Made by a program: the position numbers and the translations under genes. This document shows, one piece after another, positions 27,648 through 38,300 of a stretch of 64,000 nt of DNA (position 1 is its first letter; every line of letters starts with the position of its first letter). This stretch comes from an uncultured Collinsella sp. (lineage in GTDB: Bacteria; Actinomycetota; Coriobacteriia; Coriobacteriales; Coriobacteriaceae): NCBI GenBank assembly GCA_902479075.1, contig CABSNK010000001.1, positions 62,001 through 126,000 of the forward strand, given 5' to 3'. The notes under the pieces are model-generated. The model saw only the letters and a list, made by a program, of their open reading frames with translations, was not told the DNA's origin and did no database searches.

Positions 27648-30600
27648 ATGATTATCCAAGACCTGTTTTCCAAGGACATCAACCGTTCCATCAACGGCGT
27701 CGTCAAGGTACAGGACGCCAGCGACGAATCGGTGCGCCAGGAGCTCGACGAGTACGTGGTGACGCGCGAGCTGCAGGGTCATTTTGCGCACTTCTTCGAG
27801 GCGTACGATAAGGCGCTCGACGTTCCCACCGACAACATGGGCGTGTGGATTAGCGGTTTCTTTGGCTCCGGTAAATCGCACTTCCTCAAGATGCTCTCGT
27901 ATCTGCTGCAAAACGATGAGATCGCCGGCAAGCCCGCCGTCGATTACTTTGATGGCAAGATTTCCGACCCCATCGTAGCCGCCAGGGTTCGTCGTTGCTG
28001 CGAGGTTCCCACCGAGGCGATCCTGTTTAACATCGACAGCAAGGGCGGCCAGTGGAAAGAGGGCGACACCTCGCGTACGGCCCTGCTGCGCGCCTTTGAG
28101 CGCGTGTTCTTTGAGCACCTGGGCTTTTTTGGCGAGGATCTAAAGCTCGCACGCCTGGAGCAGCATATCGACAGCAAGGGCAAGACACAGGAGTTCCGCG
28201 CTGCCTACGAGCGCATTGCCGGCGGCAACTGGCTCGAAGACCGCGAGAGCTATAGCTACTTTGAGGATGACATCGTCGAGGCCCTGCAAGAGGTGCTGGG
28301 CATGAGTGAGCAGGCCGCGCGCCATTGGTTCGACGGTACCGAGGACGACGCCATCGCTGCCGACACCTTTGCCAAGATGGTCAAGCAGTATGCCGACAAG
28401 CGCGCCGAGGAGTGCGGCGGCGAGTTCCGCCTGCTGTTCATGGCCGATGAGGTGGGTCAGTTTATTGGCTCCGATGCCGACATGAGCACGAGCCTTATGC
28501 TGTCGCTGCAGACGCTCGTCGAGGAGCTGGGCACCCGTTGCGGTGGTCGCGTGTGGGTTATGGTGACCAGTCAGGAGGCCATCGACGAGGTCGCCATGAT
28601 CGTGGGCGATGACTTCTCCAAGATTCAGGGCCGCTTTAACACGCGCCTCTCGCTTTCCAGCTCCAGCGTGGACGAGGTCATCCAGCGCCGCGTGCTGCAA
28701 AAGAACGACGCCGCCGAGGCAAAGCTCCAGCAGGACTACGAGGCCCAGAGCACCGTGCTCAAAAACGTGTTTTCCTTTGACGGTTCGCGCAGCGACCTGA
28801 TCGGCTACGCCAGCCGCAGCGACTTTACCGCCAGCTACCCGTTTGTGGGCTATCAGTTTAAGGTGCTGCCCGACGTTATGACCGAGGTGCGCAAGCACGG
28901 CGTTAAGGCCAAGCACATGTCCACGGGCGAGCGCTCCATGCTCTCGGCCTTCCAGGAATCGGCCCAGGCCATTCAGGACCAAGAGGTTGGCGCGTTGGTG
29001 CCGTTTTGGCGCTTCTTCGATACTATTGCCAAGGATCTGGAGCACGGCGTGATCCAGGTGGTCACGCGCGCCGAGCGTGCGGCCGAGGACGGCCATGGCC
29101 TTAAGGCCCAGGACGTTAAGGTCCTAAAGCTGCTGTATCTGATCCGCTATATCGACTACATCAAGTCCAACATCGAGAACATCTCCATCCTTATGGTCGA
29201 CGGCATGGACGTGGACAAGGCCGCCCTTAAGGGCCGCGTTAAGGAGTCGCTCGACCGCCTGGTGCGCGAGAACTACGTGGCGCGCCAGGGCGATGCGTAC
29301 AACTTCCTTACCGACGAGGAGCGGGTTATCTCGCGCGCCATTAGCGAGACGCCGGTAGATGCTGCCCTGATTATCGAGGGCATTAAAAAGTCGCTCTTTA
29401 GTGGCATCTATACGGCTACCAAGCTGCGCGTGGGCGCCAACGACTTTCCCTTCGACCGCTATGTAGACGATTCTGCCTATGGTGTGGCTCAGGGTGGCAT
29501 GAAACTCAATGTAGTCACGGTGGCCGATGACCTTTCGCGTGCCGACGACGCCGAGCTCGCCGTCAAGTCGGCCAATATCGCGCTGGTGGTGCTGGCAGAC
29601 GACATCGACTACTTTGACGACCTGCAGAATGTGGCTAAGATCCGCAAGTATCGCAAGACCATCAACACCGAGGCCCTGGCGCCTTCGACCCAGCAGATTA
29701 TCCAGGCAAAGATGAAAGAGGCTACTTTCGTTGAGCGCGAGGCAGCCAAACTGCTGGAGGAGGCCGTGCTTCATGCCCGTGTGGCTGTGAACGGTTCCAT
29801 GATCACGGTTCGCGCCGCCTAGCCCGCCGATGTGTTTGACCAGGCCCTGTCAAAGCTGACGGATGCCATCTTTACTAAGGCCGACTACATCGCCGACCCC
29901 GCCAAGGCCGACGAGGACATTCGCGCCACGCTGCGCGGTGCCAACCAGATGGCGCTCGACGGCCAGAGCTCCCAGAATGCCCGCGCCGAGAAGGAGGTCG
30001 CGGACTTTTTGCATGCCCAGACGCGCCTGTCGCTGAATACGACCATGGGTGACCTGCAGCGTAAGTTCCAGGCTGCTCCCTATGGTTGGCGCGAAATCGA
30101 CATTGCCAACGTGGTGGCGCAGCTGGTGGTTTCGCAGCGCGCAACCATTACAGCTGCCGGCGCCAATGTTGCCCCTGCCGATTCGCGTATGGTTGCCTTC
30201 CTGCGCAAGGACGCCGACAAGGCTCAGGTGCGCGAGCGCGTCAAGATGAGCGACGAACTCATCAAGAAGGTCAACAGGGTGCTGCGCGAGACCTTCGGTG
30301 CGAATCGTGACATTTCCAACGAGGACGAGCTCACCGCCACGGTGGTCGAAACGCTTGCAGGCTTTAAGAACGAGTGCGTGGAGCTCACGAACAACAACTT
30401 TACGGGCTTGGCCCCGGCCTATCCGTATCCGGGCCTAAAGGTGCTGGAGGACGGCATTAAGCTGACCACGCGCCTGCTGGACAACCAGAACGACGCTCAG
30501 ACGCTGTTCAACGCCTTTGTAAAGGCGCAGGACGATCTGGACGACTGGAAAGAGGACTACGACCAGGTCACGTTCTTCTTTGAGAGCCAAAAGCCCGTCT

Positions 30601-31298
30601 TTGATAAGGCCGTTGAGTTTATGGGCCTTATGAAGGACGAGGGCTTCTATATGGATTCCGACGCGCAGGCGGTTGAGGCCAACAAGCGCGTTGAGCAGAT
30701 TCTGAAGAACCCGCATCCGTACCGCGAGGTTCGCGAGCTCCACGATCTGATGGAGCCGGTCATGGTGGCTCACAAGCAGATGGTCGATGCCAAGCGCAAG
30801 GAGACGCTGGACGACATTGCCGCGCAGATGGCACAGGTACACGAATATGCCCAGAGCCAGGACGGCTATGCCAAGCTTGCCGAGCGCGCTATCGAGAACG
30901 CCGGCCGCATGGCTAACTCGTTTGAGAGCCGTGCTCACGCCGCCACCAAGGCGAGCGAGCTTGCCGCGCTCAAGCAGCAGCTGATTGAGTATTGCGACCG
31001 TGCGTGCGAGAAGATTGATACCGCAATCGATGAGGAGAAGGCCCGCCAGCAGCGTGAGAGCCGCCACAAAGAGGTCACGCCGACCGGCGAGATCGTTACC
31101 ACGATCAAGGACAACGACAAGGACGCCCCGACGACCGTAAAGCCTGCGCCCGCGCCCAGGATTAAAAAGCTGCGCCTGGCCGACCTGGGTGAGCGCAAAA
31201 AGCTGGAGAGCGAAAGCGACATCGACGCCTATCTTGCCCAGCTCCGTGTGCGTCTGCTTGCCGAGCTGCAGGGCAACGACGCCATCCGCCTGAGCTAA
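27648..31298 (+). pseudogene. brxC: BREX ATPase BrxC, interrupted by one in-frame TAG
   Basis: BrxC is a large P-loop ATPase (about 1200 residues) of the BREX complex. Here 27648-29822 encodes 724 residues with Walker A SGFFGSGKSHFLKML near residue 70, then TAG at 29820-29822. The same frame continues without further stops to 31298, giving 488 more residues from a GTG at 29832. The sum fits one full-length BrxC. Nothing else is damaged, so one C-to-T change (CAG to TAG, in ...VRAA-stop-PADVFDQ...) explains it. There is no clear ribosome site before the GTG; re-initiation or stop readthrough is possible but unproven. Assembly error is the other explanation. Confidence 0.88.
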
Positions 31299-31328
31299 CC
31301 AAGAACCTCCGGGGAAGGGTAGACCGCC

Positions 31329-33853
31329 ATGAACGATACCGCCATCAAGAACTACTGCATCTGGGCCCGCAACGAGCTCATCGCCGGCGTCGAGGCCCGC
31401 ATGAGGCTCTACGGCGTGGCCGAGGGCGCCGAGCCCGCCGGCGCCGCGGCGGTGGGCGGGCGCGCCCTGTCCCCGGAGGAGACCGGGTGGCGCGACGCCC
31501 TGCTGCGCGCCGGCGCCGAGGAGGGCTTCGCCCGCCTGCGCGACCGCGCCGCCTACACCTGGTTCAACCGCATCGCCGCCGTGCGCTACATGGAGGTCCA
31601 CGACTTCCTGCCCTCCCGCGTGCGCATGTTCACCCGCCCGGCGGCGGACGGCTCCTGGGAGCTGGGCAGCCAGGCCGCGGACGAGGCGCTCGACGTGGAG
31701 ATCGAGGGCGCCGACCCGGTGCGCGTCGCCGAGCTCAAGCAGGCCGGCGAGGACGGGCCGCTGTTCCGCTACCTGTTCCTGGCCCAGTGCGCCGAGCTCT
31801 CAGGGTGCCTCCCCGGCGTGTTCCAGCCCGTGGACGCCTGCATGGCGCTCCTCCTGCCCGCAAACCTCATGGACCCCGACGGCGTCATCGGCCGCATGGT
31901 GGGCGACATTCCTGAGGAGTATTGGAAGAACGTTCTGCTTTTGGGCTGGATGTACCAGTACTACAACGCCGAGCGAAAGGCCGAGGTCGATGCTGCCGTC
32001 AAAAAGGGTGCGAAGGTCGAGACGAACGACCTCGCCCCTATGACACAGCTCTTTACCCCCGACTGGATCGTACGCTATATGGTCGACAACTCCCTCGGCC
32101 GCCTGTGGATGCTCAACAATCCTCAGAGCCCTCTTCGGGAACAGATGGCGTACTACATTGACTCCGATACTGAGCACGAGGACTTCATCCATATTTCCAG
32201 CCCCGAGGACATCACGTTCTGCGACCCGGCGTGCGGCTCAGCACATATCCTTGCCTACGCATTCGAGCTGCTGGTGCAGATGTATCTTGAGCGCGGCTAT
32301 CCCGAGCGCGAGATTCCCGAGCTCATCTTGACGAAGAACCTGTACGGCATGGAGATTGACCCTCGTGCCGGGCAGTTCGCCAGCTTGGTCCTTGCCATGT
32401 GTTCCCGTGAGCACGACCGCCGTTTCTTTAAGCGCGGCGTATCTGCGAACATTCTTACCCTGAAGCCCGTCGCATTCGAAGAGGACGACCTTCCTGAAGG
32501 GTGCGCGCTTGCCAAGAAGCGCGCCCTTTTGGATGCCTTGGCCCATCTTGACGAGGTCGGATCGCTTCTTGTTCCCGATAGCGCGGATATCGCGGCGATC
32601 AGCGAGGCGATTGAGCTTTGCGGCGGCTTGCAAAGTGGCTTGTTCGCCGGCAATACGCAAGAGAAGCTTAAAGATGCGCTTGCCGACTGCGAAGCGCTGT
32701 CTTCGAAGTTCTCGTGCGTGGTCGCTAATCCTCCTTACTTGGGTAGTTCTGCATTCGATCCGTTTATGTCGAAGTGGATAAAGAAGAACTATACCGATGT
32801 GAAGAGCGACTTGTGCACATGCTTTATCTCGCGCATTTTCTCGTTCACGGAGGAGGCAGGCCTCGCGGGCCTTGCAACGTCGAATAGTTGGATGTTCTTG
32901 TCGTCTTACGAGAACCTACGCCAGCAGTTGGTCGCCACTAAGACGATTGATAGCTTGGTGCAACTTTCTGTCCACGGATTCCATGGTATTGCCGCCCAGG
33001 TATGTACATTTGTAATCAGGAACAAGCACGTCGCCGGCTATCGCGGCGGTTATATCAGGCTGAACGATTTCGATCATTGGTCACTGCAGGAAGGCAAGAC
33101 CCTCGAGGCGATCAAAAACCCCGACTGCGGCTGGTTCTACCGCCGCGACGCCGAGGTCTTCAGGCAGATCCCCGGCATCCCGATCGCCTACTGGGCCAGC
33201 CCCTCTTTTTTGGATGCGTTTAATAGTAAAAAGGTCAGAGATTATGCTCGTCCGCGTTCCGGCTTCTCAACTGGTGACAATGATCGCTTTATCCATTTGT
33301 GGTGGGAAGTCGAGAATCGCAATGTGTCATATGACTGTGGATCGACTGCAGAGGCAATCACCGTTTCCGCTTCTTGGTTTCCTTTAAATAAAGGGGGGGG
33401 CAATATCGTCGTTGGTTTGGAAATAATATCTATCTCGTGAATTGGAACGACGACGGCAGAGAAATGAAAAAGTTGAAAGGCTATCGTTCTGGATGCGAAC
33501 GCTACTATTTCCAAGAGGGGATAACGTGGGGGTCAATATCTAGCTCGACCATTTCGGTTCGCTTTTCTCCTGTTGGTTTTATGCCTAATCGCAAAGGAGC
33601 TATGGCTTACTCAGGCTCCCAAAGTCAATTGAAATACGTTCTAGGGCTACTTAATTCTACTGTTGCGTCAGCCTTTCTTTCATTTTTGGCCCCAACGTTA
33701 GATTTTTCAGAAGGTCCTGTTGGCTCAGTTCCTCTGTTAAGCAAGGAGGAACCCGATTTGAAGCGGATAGTTGAGTTGTCGATTGACAATTCAAAAACCG
33801 ACTGGGACTCGTTTGAAACCTCCTGGGATTTCAAACGCAGCCCGCTGATTTAG
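31329..33853 (+). pseudogene. pglX: BREX adenine methyltransferase PglX, N-terminal ~840 residues, out of frame after a G8 tract
   Basis: PglX is the N6-adenine methyltransferase that marks self DNA in BREX. The first frame (31329-33440, 703 residues) has SAM motif I DPACGSAHIL near residue 298 and catalytic motif IV ANPPY near residue 463. Within WFPLNKGG at 33393-33400 there are eight G. In the present frame translation stops at 33440. With one more G or two fewer, the frame becomes NKGG-QYRRWFGNNIYLVNWN and runs to TAG at 33853 (SWDFKRSPLI). That restored frame fits PglX homologues. The remaining C-terminal domain is at 40299-41267. The 5' third is very GC-rich and the specificity region after about 33210 is AT-rich. 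GGGGAAGGG precedes the start. Confidence 0.9.
33393..33400 (+). repeat. G8 homopolymer inside pglX (putative phase-variation tract)
   Basis: Eight consecutive G follow CCTTTAAATAAA inside the pglX coding region. Length 6 or 9 would keep the gene open to 33853; length 8 truncates it at 33440. Confidence 0.8.
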
Positions 33854-33883
33854 CTTTAAAAGACGCGTTGCGAGAGGATTGTC

Positions 33884-35141
33884 ATGAAAAGGGTCTTGAT
33901 AGTAGGAGCTGGAGCTGAAGTTGATCTTGGCTTCAAGTCTGGTCCGAGTTTTACTCAAGATACCTTTTACCGGCAGAAAGATATCCTCTATGGGGCCCTT
34001 AATGATTTTTATCAAAACAGACTCGGTTCCTCCCGCGGTGAGCTCATTCCCACTTCTTATAAACCGGTATTTCTTTCAAATTCTCGCGGTGAAGCATTTA
34101 AAAAACTTGTGACCAACCTCGGAAAAGACGCTCCTGAGTACCTCTTCAAAGTCCTTAATAAATCATTCGATACGGTTAGTAATGATGAGAATCTTACGAC
34201 TGCCGATTATGAGACCCTCTATAAAGAGCTAATAATAAGAGCTAATAATCGAAAGCGATGACGCGGATGCTACTCGCAGGCAAAGCGTGACGCTAAAGTC
34301 GCTACCCGACGATGCACATTTTGGGGTTCTCGAACAGTACTATTCGGCACTAATCAATCCGAATAAGCATTCAATACGTTTTTGGAAACTTGTCAACTTC
34401 TATTGGAGCGCATTCTTTTCCATTGCGCTGCCCATCACTGATGGCTTTTACGGAAAACTAGATTCCTATAACAAAAACCGCTACGCATATGTGCTGTCGC
34501 ACTTAAACGATGCGGTCCATAAAATGTTTGACCCCAACCACGTCAATCAGAGGACTTCTGCTGACTGCTACTATTCGGCATTCCATGGGAAGTTCGACAT
34601 GGTAGTTACCACGAATTACACGCCGTATGCGGCTTCAATCGTTGATTGCAACAACTCGCGCATCGCATGCCTGGGCGGAAGGCTGTCACAGTTCGAACAC
34701 CTTCCGGAATTTGAATACGTTGACTATTCGAACGAAGACAGAAATCTCGAAGATAATGCCTGCGTTTTTCCGTATCTGCTTTGCCAATCTCCCGTTAAGC
34801 CTGTCATATCGATTGCGCAAATTGATGAGTTCGCGAAGGCTGCAAGAGCTCTCTGGGATGCAGACGAGATTGTCGTCCTCGGTTATTCGTTCTGCAACGA
34901 AGACGCCCATATAAGTTCAATGGTTGGCGAAGCCTTAAGAGACGGTCATGCGAAGAAGCTCACTTATTTTTCTTATTGGCCCGACTCGAATCTTTTATTC
35001 GATCGAATTGCGGCTTCGACAGAGCTTGCGAGAAGGCTCCGGGTTACGAATGAAAGTGCCACCGATAAGATCGAGGTTGTGCCTGTGACTAATTGTCGTT
35101 CGAATGAATTTGTGAACAGGTGCGAGGAATGGACTGCGTAA
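33884..35141 (+). pseudogene. SIR2-like protein, frameshifted by a 13-bp tandem duplication
   Basis: Two frames (33884-34261 and 34287-35141) together encode one SIR2-family protein of about 414 residues. The first starts MKRVLIVGAGAEVDLGF, a nucleotide-binding GAG motif; the second has FDMVVTTNYTPYA (TTNY motif) and EIVVLGYSFCNEDAHI, both typical of SIR2_2-type defence proteins that consume NAD. Between them AAGAGCTAATAAT occurs twice in tandem (34224-34236, 34237-34249). Removing one copy restores a continuous frame (LYKELIIESDDADATRRQSV). The gene is AT-rich compared with the chromosome, suggesting transfer. It starts 30 bases after the pglX 5' part. Confidence 0.72.
34224..34249 (+). repeat. 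Perfect 13-bp tandem duplication in the SIR2-like gene
   Basis: AAGAGCTAATAAT at 34224-34236 is repeated exactly at 34237-34249. Since 13 is not a multiple of three, copy number decides the reading frame. Confidence 0.85.
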
Positions 35142-35267
35142 ATGGTTCAACCGTTTTGCAAGGGGGCTTCTCTCCAAGGGACGCCCTCTATTTTTATGCC
35201 GTGACAATCAAACTATTGCCTTGCCAGCTGCTGCATCTATTCGCTTCTAACGGTCATAGCCCAATAC

Positions 35268-35315
35268 CTACCGCTCGCCTTTGTTGCTCAACAAATGGCG
35301 AGATTGGTGGGCTAA
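35268..35315. repeat. Cargo-flanking direct repeat, left copy
   Basis: This 48-base segment (CTACCGCTCGCCTTTGTTGC at the start) matches 40075-40122 at about 39 of 48 positions and in the same orientation. TTGTTGCTCAACAA inside it is a small palindrome. On the minus strand both copies read FVEQQ-R-RAV, so it may be a worn coding repeat. Confidence 0.6.
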
Positions 35316-35348
35316 GTTGATAGCGGTGTTTGGTTGGAGGAGGAGAAT

Positions 35349-38300
35349 ATGACCGAGTGCTGCGATGGTAATAGTTTGACGCTCGATGGCAAAATCGATG
35401 AGCTCCTGAGGGATTGTTCGCAACCGACGATATTTGCCTTCTGTGGCCTGTCCCCTCGTCTTGCAGAATCCGTAGCGCGTAATGAGTGCTCGATTCCCGG
35501 GGTTGTAGCCAGCGATGTCACCCCGTTCTTTTGTCCGCCTGATTTTGCCCGCCAAAAGAGGCTGGCCGTGGCTCGGATTCTTTCGGCGGATGGTCCCGTC
35601 TTGATGCTGTTTGAACAGCTGCTTGAACTGCGCGGGACGATCGGCGAGTTGTTCGACGGCAAGATTGTCGCCGTTCGGAACAACATGTTCCTTGATGGCG
35701 AGGGCGTTCCTTCTCCTGTTGATCCGGATCTGCTCAATGACTTTGAGTCATCTTTTGACGATATGATGCCCGATACGACGGGGCTTTCTAAGTACTATGC
35801 CAAATCCGTAAAGGTTGGAAGTGCGCACCTTGTAACGCCGATTATTCCGGACGAGTTTTCTGAGTGGGAAGTCGTCGATCTGTTTGATCGTGCTTCTTTT
35901 GCGCTGGGTGATGCTTCGTCAATTTCTGAGGGCGTCGTCCCTGTTTCGTCGACTGCGTTTCTGGAATGCCGTCTAGGCTTGCCAGATGGCACGGCTGGCC
36001 CTGCTTGTGTTTTGGTGAACGCTCGGGAACTTGAGAGCTATAGGTCCGCTCTAGAGGCGGTCGCTTCTGTTGCCCATGCGCTGGGTCTATCCGTTTCCTT
36101 TGTGGCGCGGCAAGACCAAGAGGAAAAGGTCGAGGAGTCGGGTCGTCTGCTTTCGGTGCTTCAGCATTACTGGGGCAAGGACGCCTCGTTTAGGAATCTT
36201 CGTTTTTACAAGAACCCCGACTTTGACAACGAGATGGAAACGGTGTCTCAGGGTGCTATCTCCGAGTTTGTCGTAAAGCAGGCCGAGGCTGCCCATGCGG
36301 GTTCCGTCGATTACAGGAATGTGTTTGTAACGGCGCCCACGGGTGCGGGCAAGTCCATTCTGTTCCAGATTCCGGCGCTGTATCTTGCTCGGAAATATCA
36401 ATTGGTCACGCTGGTTATTGAGCCGCTGAAGGCCTTGATGATCGATCAGGTTGCCAACTTGCGGAAACGTGGCGTTAAGAATGTCGTTGCCATTAACTCG
36501 GACATTCCCTATGGTGAGCGTCTTGAATCCCTCGACCGTGTTAAAAGCGGCGAGGCTTCCATCATCTATCTGTCTCCGGAACTCTTGCTGGAGTCCTCGA
36601 TCCAGGCAATTCTCAACGGCCGCGAGCTCGGTCTTGTCGTCATTGACGAGGTCCACACCGTTACCTCTTGGGGTAAAGATTTCCGCCCGGACTACTGGTA
36701 TCTGGGCCCGTATCTGTCTAAACTCCGCAAAAACGGTATGAGCTTTCCGATCTTTTGCCTTACTGCTACGGCTGTTTACGGCGGGCGCGATGATGTCGTT
36801 TCGCATACGGTTGCCGACCTGGAGCTTGGCAACTGCAAGACGTTCCTGGGCAACCCTCGTCGTAACGACATCTCCTTCGACATTGTCTGGAGAAGCAAAA
36901 GCGAGCTGCCCGGTCCCATCGAGGAGGTAAAAACCGACCTCGCTGAGCAGTGGATTGATAAGGCCGTGCACGACAACCGTCATGCCATTGTCTATTGCCC
37001 ATATCAGAGCCATGTCAATGCGATCATCGATCAACGCAGCGTTTCTAATTCTAAGGTCTTGGGCTATCACGGCGGCAAAGATGCCGCGTACAAGAAGATC
37101 GTTCAAGACGCGTTTGCGTCGGGTAGCTGCAGGGTGCTTGTGAGCACCAAGGCGTTTGGCATGGGCATCGATATCGATGACATCGATGCCGTGTACCACT
37201 ATGCGCCGACGGGCAATCTGTCCGACTATATTCAGGAAATTGGTCGTGGCGGTCGCAAGCGCGGCTTGGGGGCCAAGGCCTGCATCGACTTCTTTATGCA
37301 AGATGTTCGCTATTCCGAGACGCTGTATGCGCTCTCTAAGTTTAGCCAGTGGCAGCTTAAGGAGATCATGGCCAAGCTGTACGAGGTCTATGCTTCTGCG
37401 CCGCAAAAAGACCGCAGCCAGAACTTCCTGGTCTCGCCCAATACGTTCTCCTACCTGTTTACGAACGAGAAGGATGAGGACCGCAAGACCAATCGCGTTA
37501 AATCGGCCCTGATGATGATCTCGCGCGATCTCGAGGACAAGTTCAACTTCCCGGTTATCGTCGTGCGCCCCAAGGTGTCGTATACCAAGCAGTTTGTTTG
37601 CATTGAGCAGACTGCCGAGCATGGCTTTACCACGTCCTACGGCAAGTATTTGCGAAAGATCAGCGAGGCCCATACGCGCTACGAGAATCGCGCGGGGCAG
37701 CATGCCGTCAAGATTTCGGACATGGGTGCGATCTATGAGCTCAACGTTGGCGATATGTGGGCCAACGAGTTTAGCGAACTGACCTTTGCCGATTTTAAAC
37801 GCCAGCTGTTCACGGGCAAGATTTGTTCGCCGACGGGGGAGCCTGCGCTTTCGAACCGCCTTGCGCTCGACATTAATTACTCCATGACGTTTGATGAGGC
37901 CACGTCGACGCTGTCTGCGTTTGCCGAGGCGCTGCGCAAGACGTTTATGAGCCTTGCGCGCGAGGGCGATTTTTCGGAGAAGGAGTTTACGAAAGAGCTC
38001 ACCCATCAGCTTGAGGGGACGTCTTTGGAGGTTAAGAAGCCGTCTGCGCTGCTGAATGCGTTTGTTCGTCCCGTCGATGGTGGCGGGCACTTTGGATCCG
38101 ACCGGTCTTTTAAGTGCATCAAGCGATTCAATAAGTCTTCGAGGAATACCTATAGCCGCGTGCAGGATGTTCGCTATGGCGTTATCGGGCGCGAGCTTCA
38201 GGCGGCCATGAGCAATCTGACCCAGACGCTGGGAAGGTTGCAGCCTCCCGAGGGTAGCAAACATTGTAGGCGCTATTTGGACAACAAGGCTCTCGACGCT

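Noticed and set aside
29832..31298. An independent second gene beginning at GTG 29832
   Set aside because: It is in the same frame as the upstream BrxC part, has no ribosome site and completes BrxC, so it is treated as the distal part of one interrupted gene.
33437..33853. A separate 138-residue hypothetical gene after pglX
   Set aside because: Its sequence continues PglX (NWNDDG to SWDFKR) once the G8 tract is corrected.
36087..38264. A 725-codon minus-strand frame opposite the helicase
   Set aside because: The plus strand shows all helicase motifs; the minus frame has none and is low-complexity Arg/Leu-rich.
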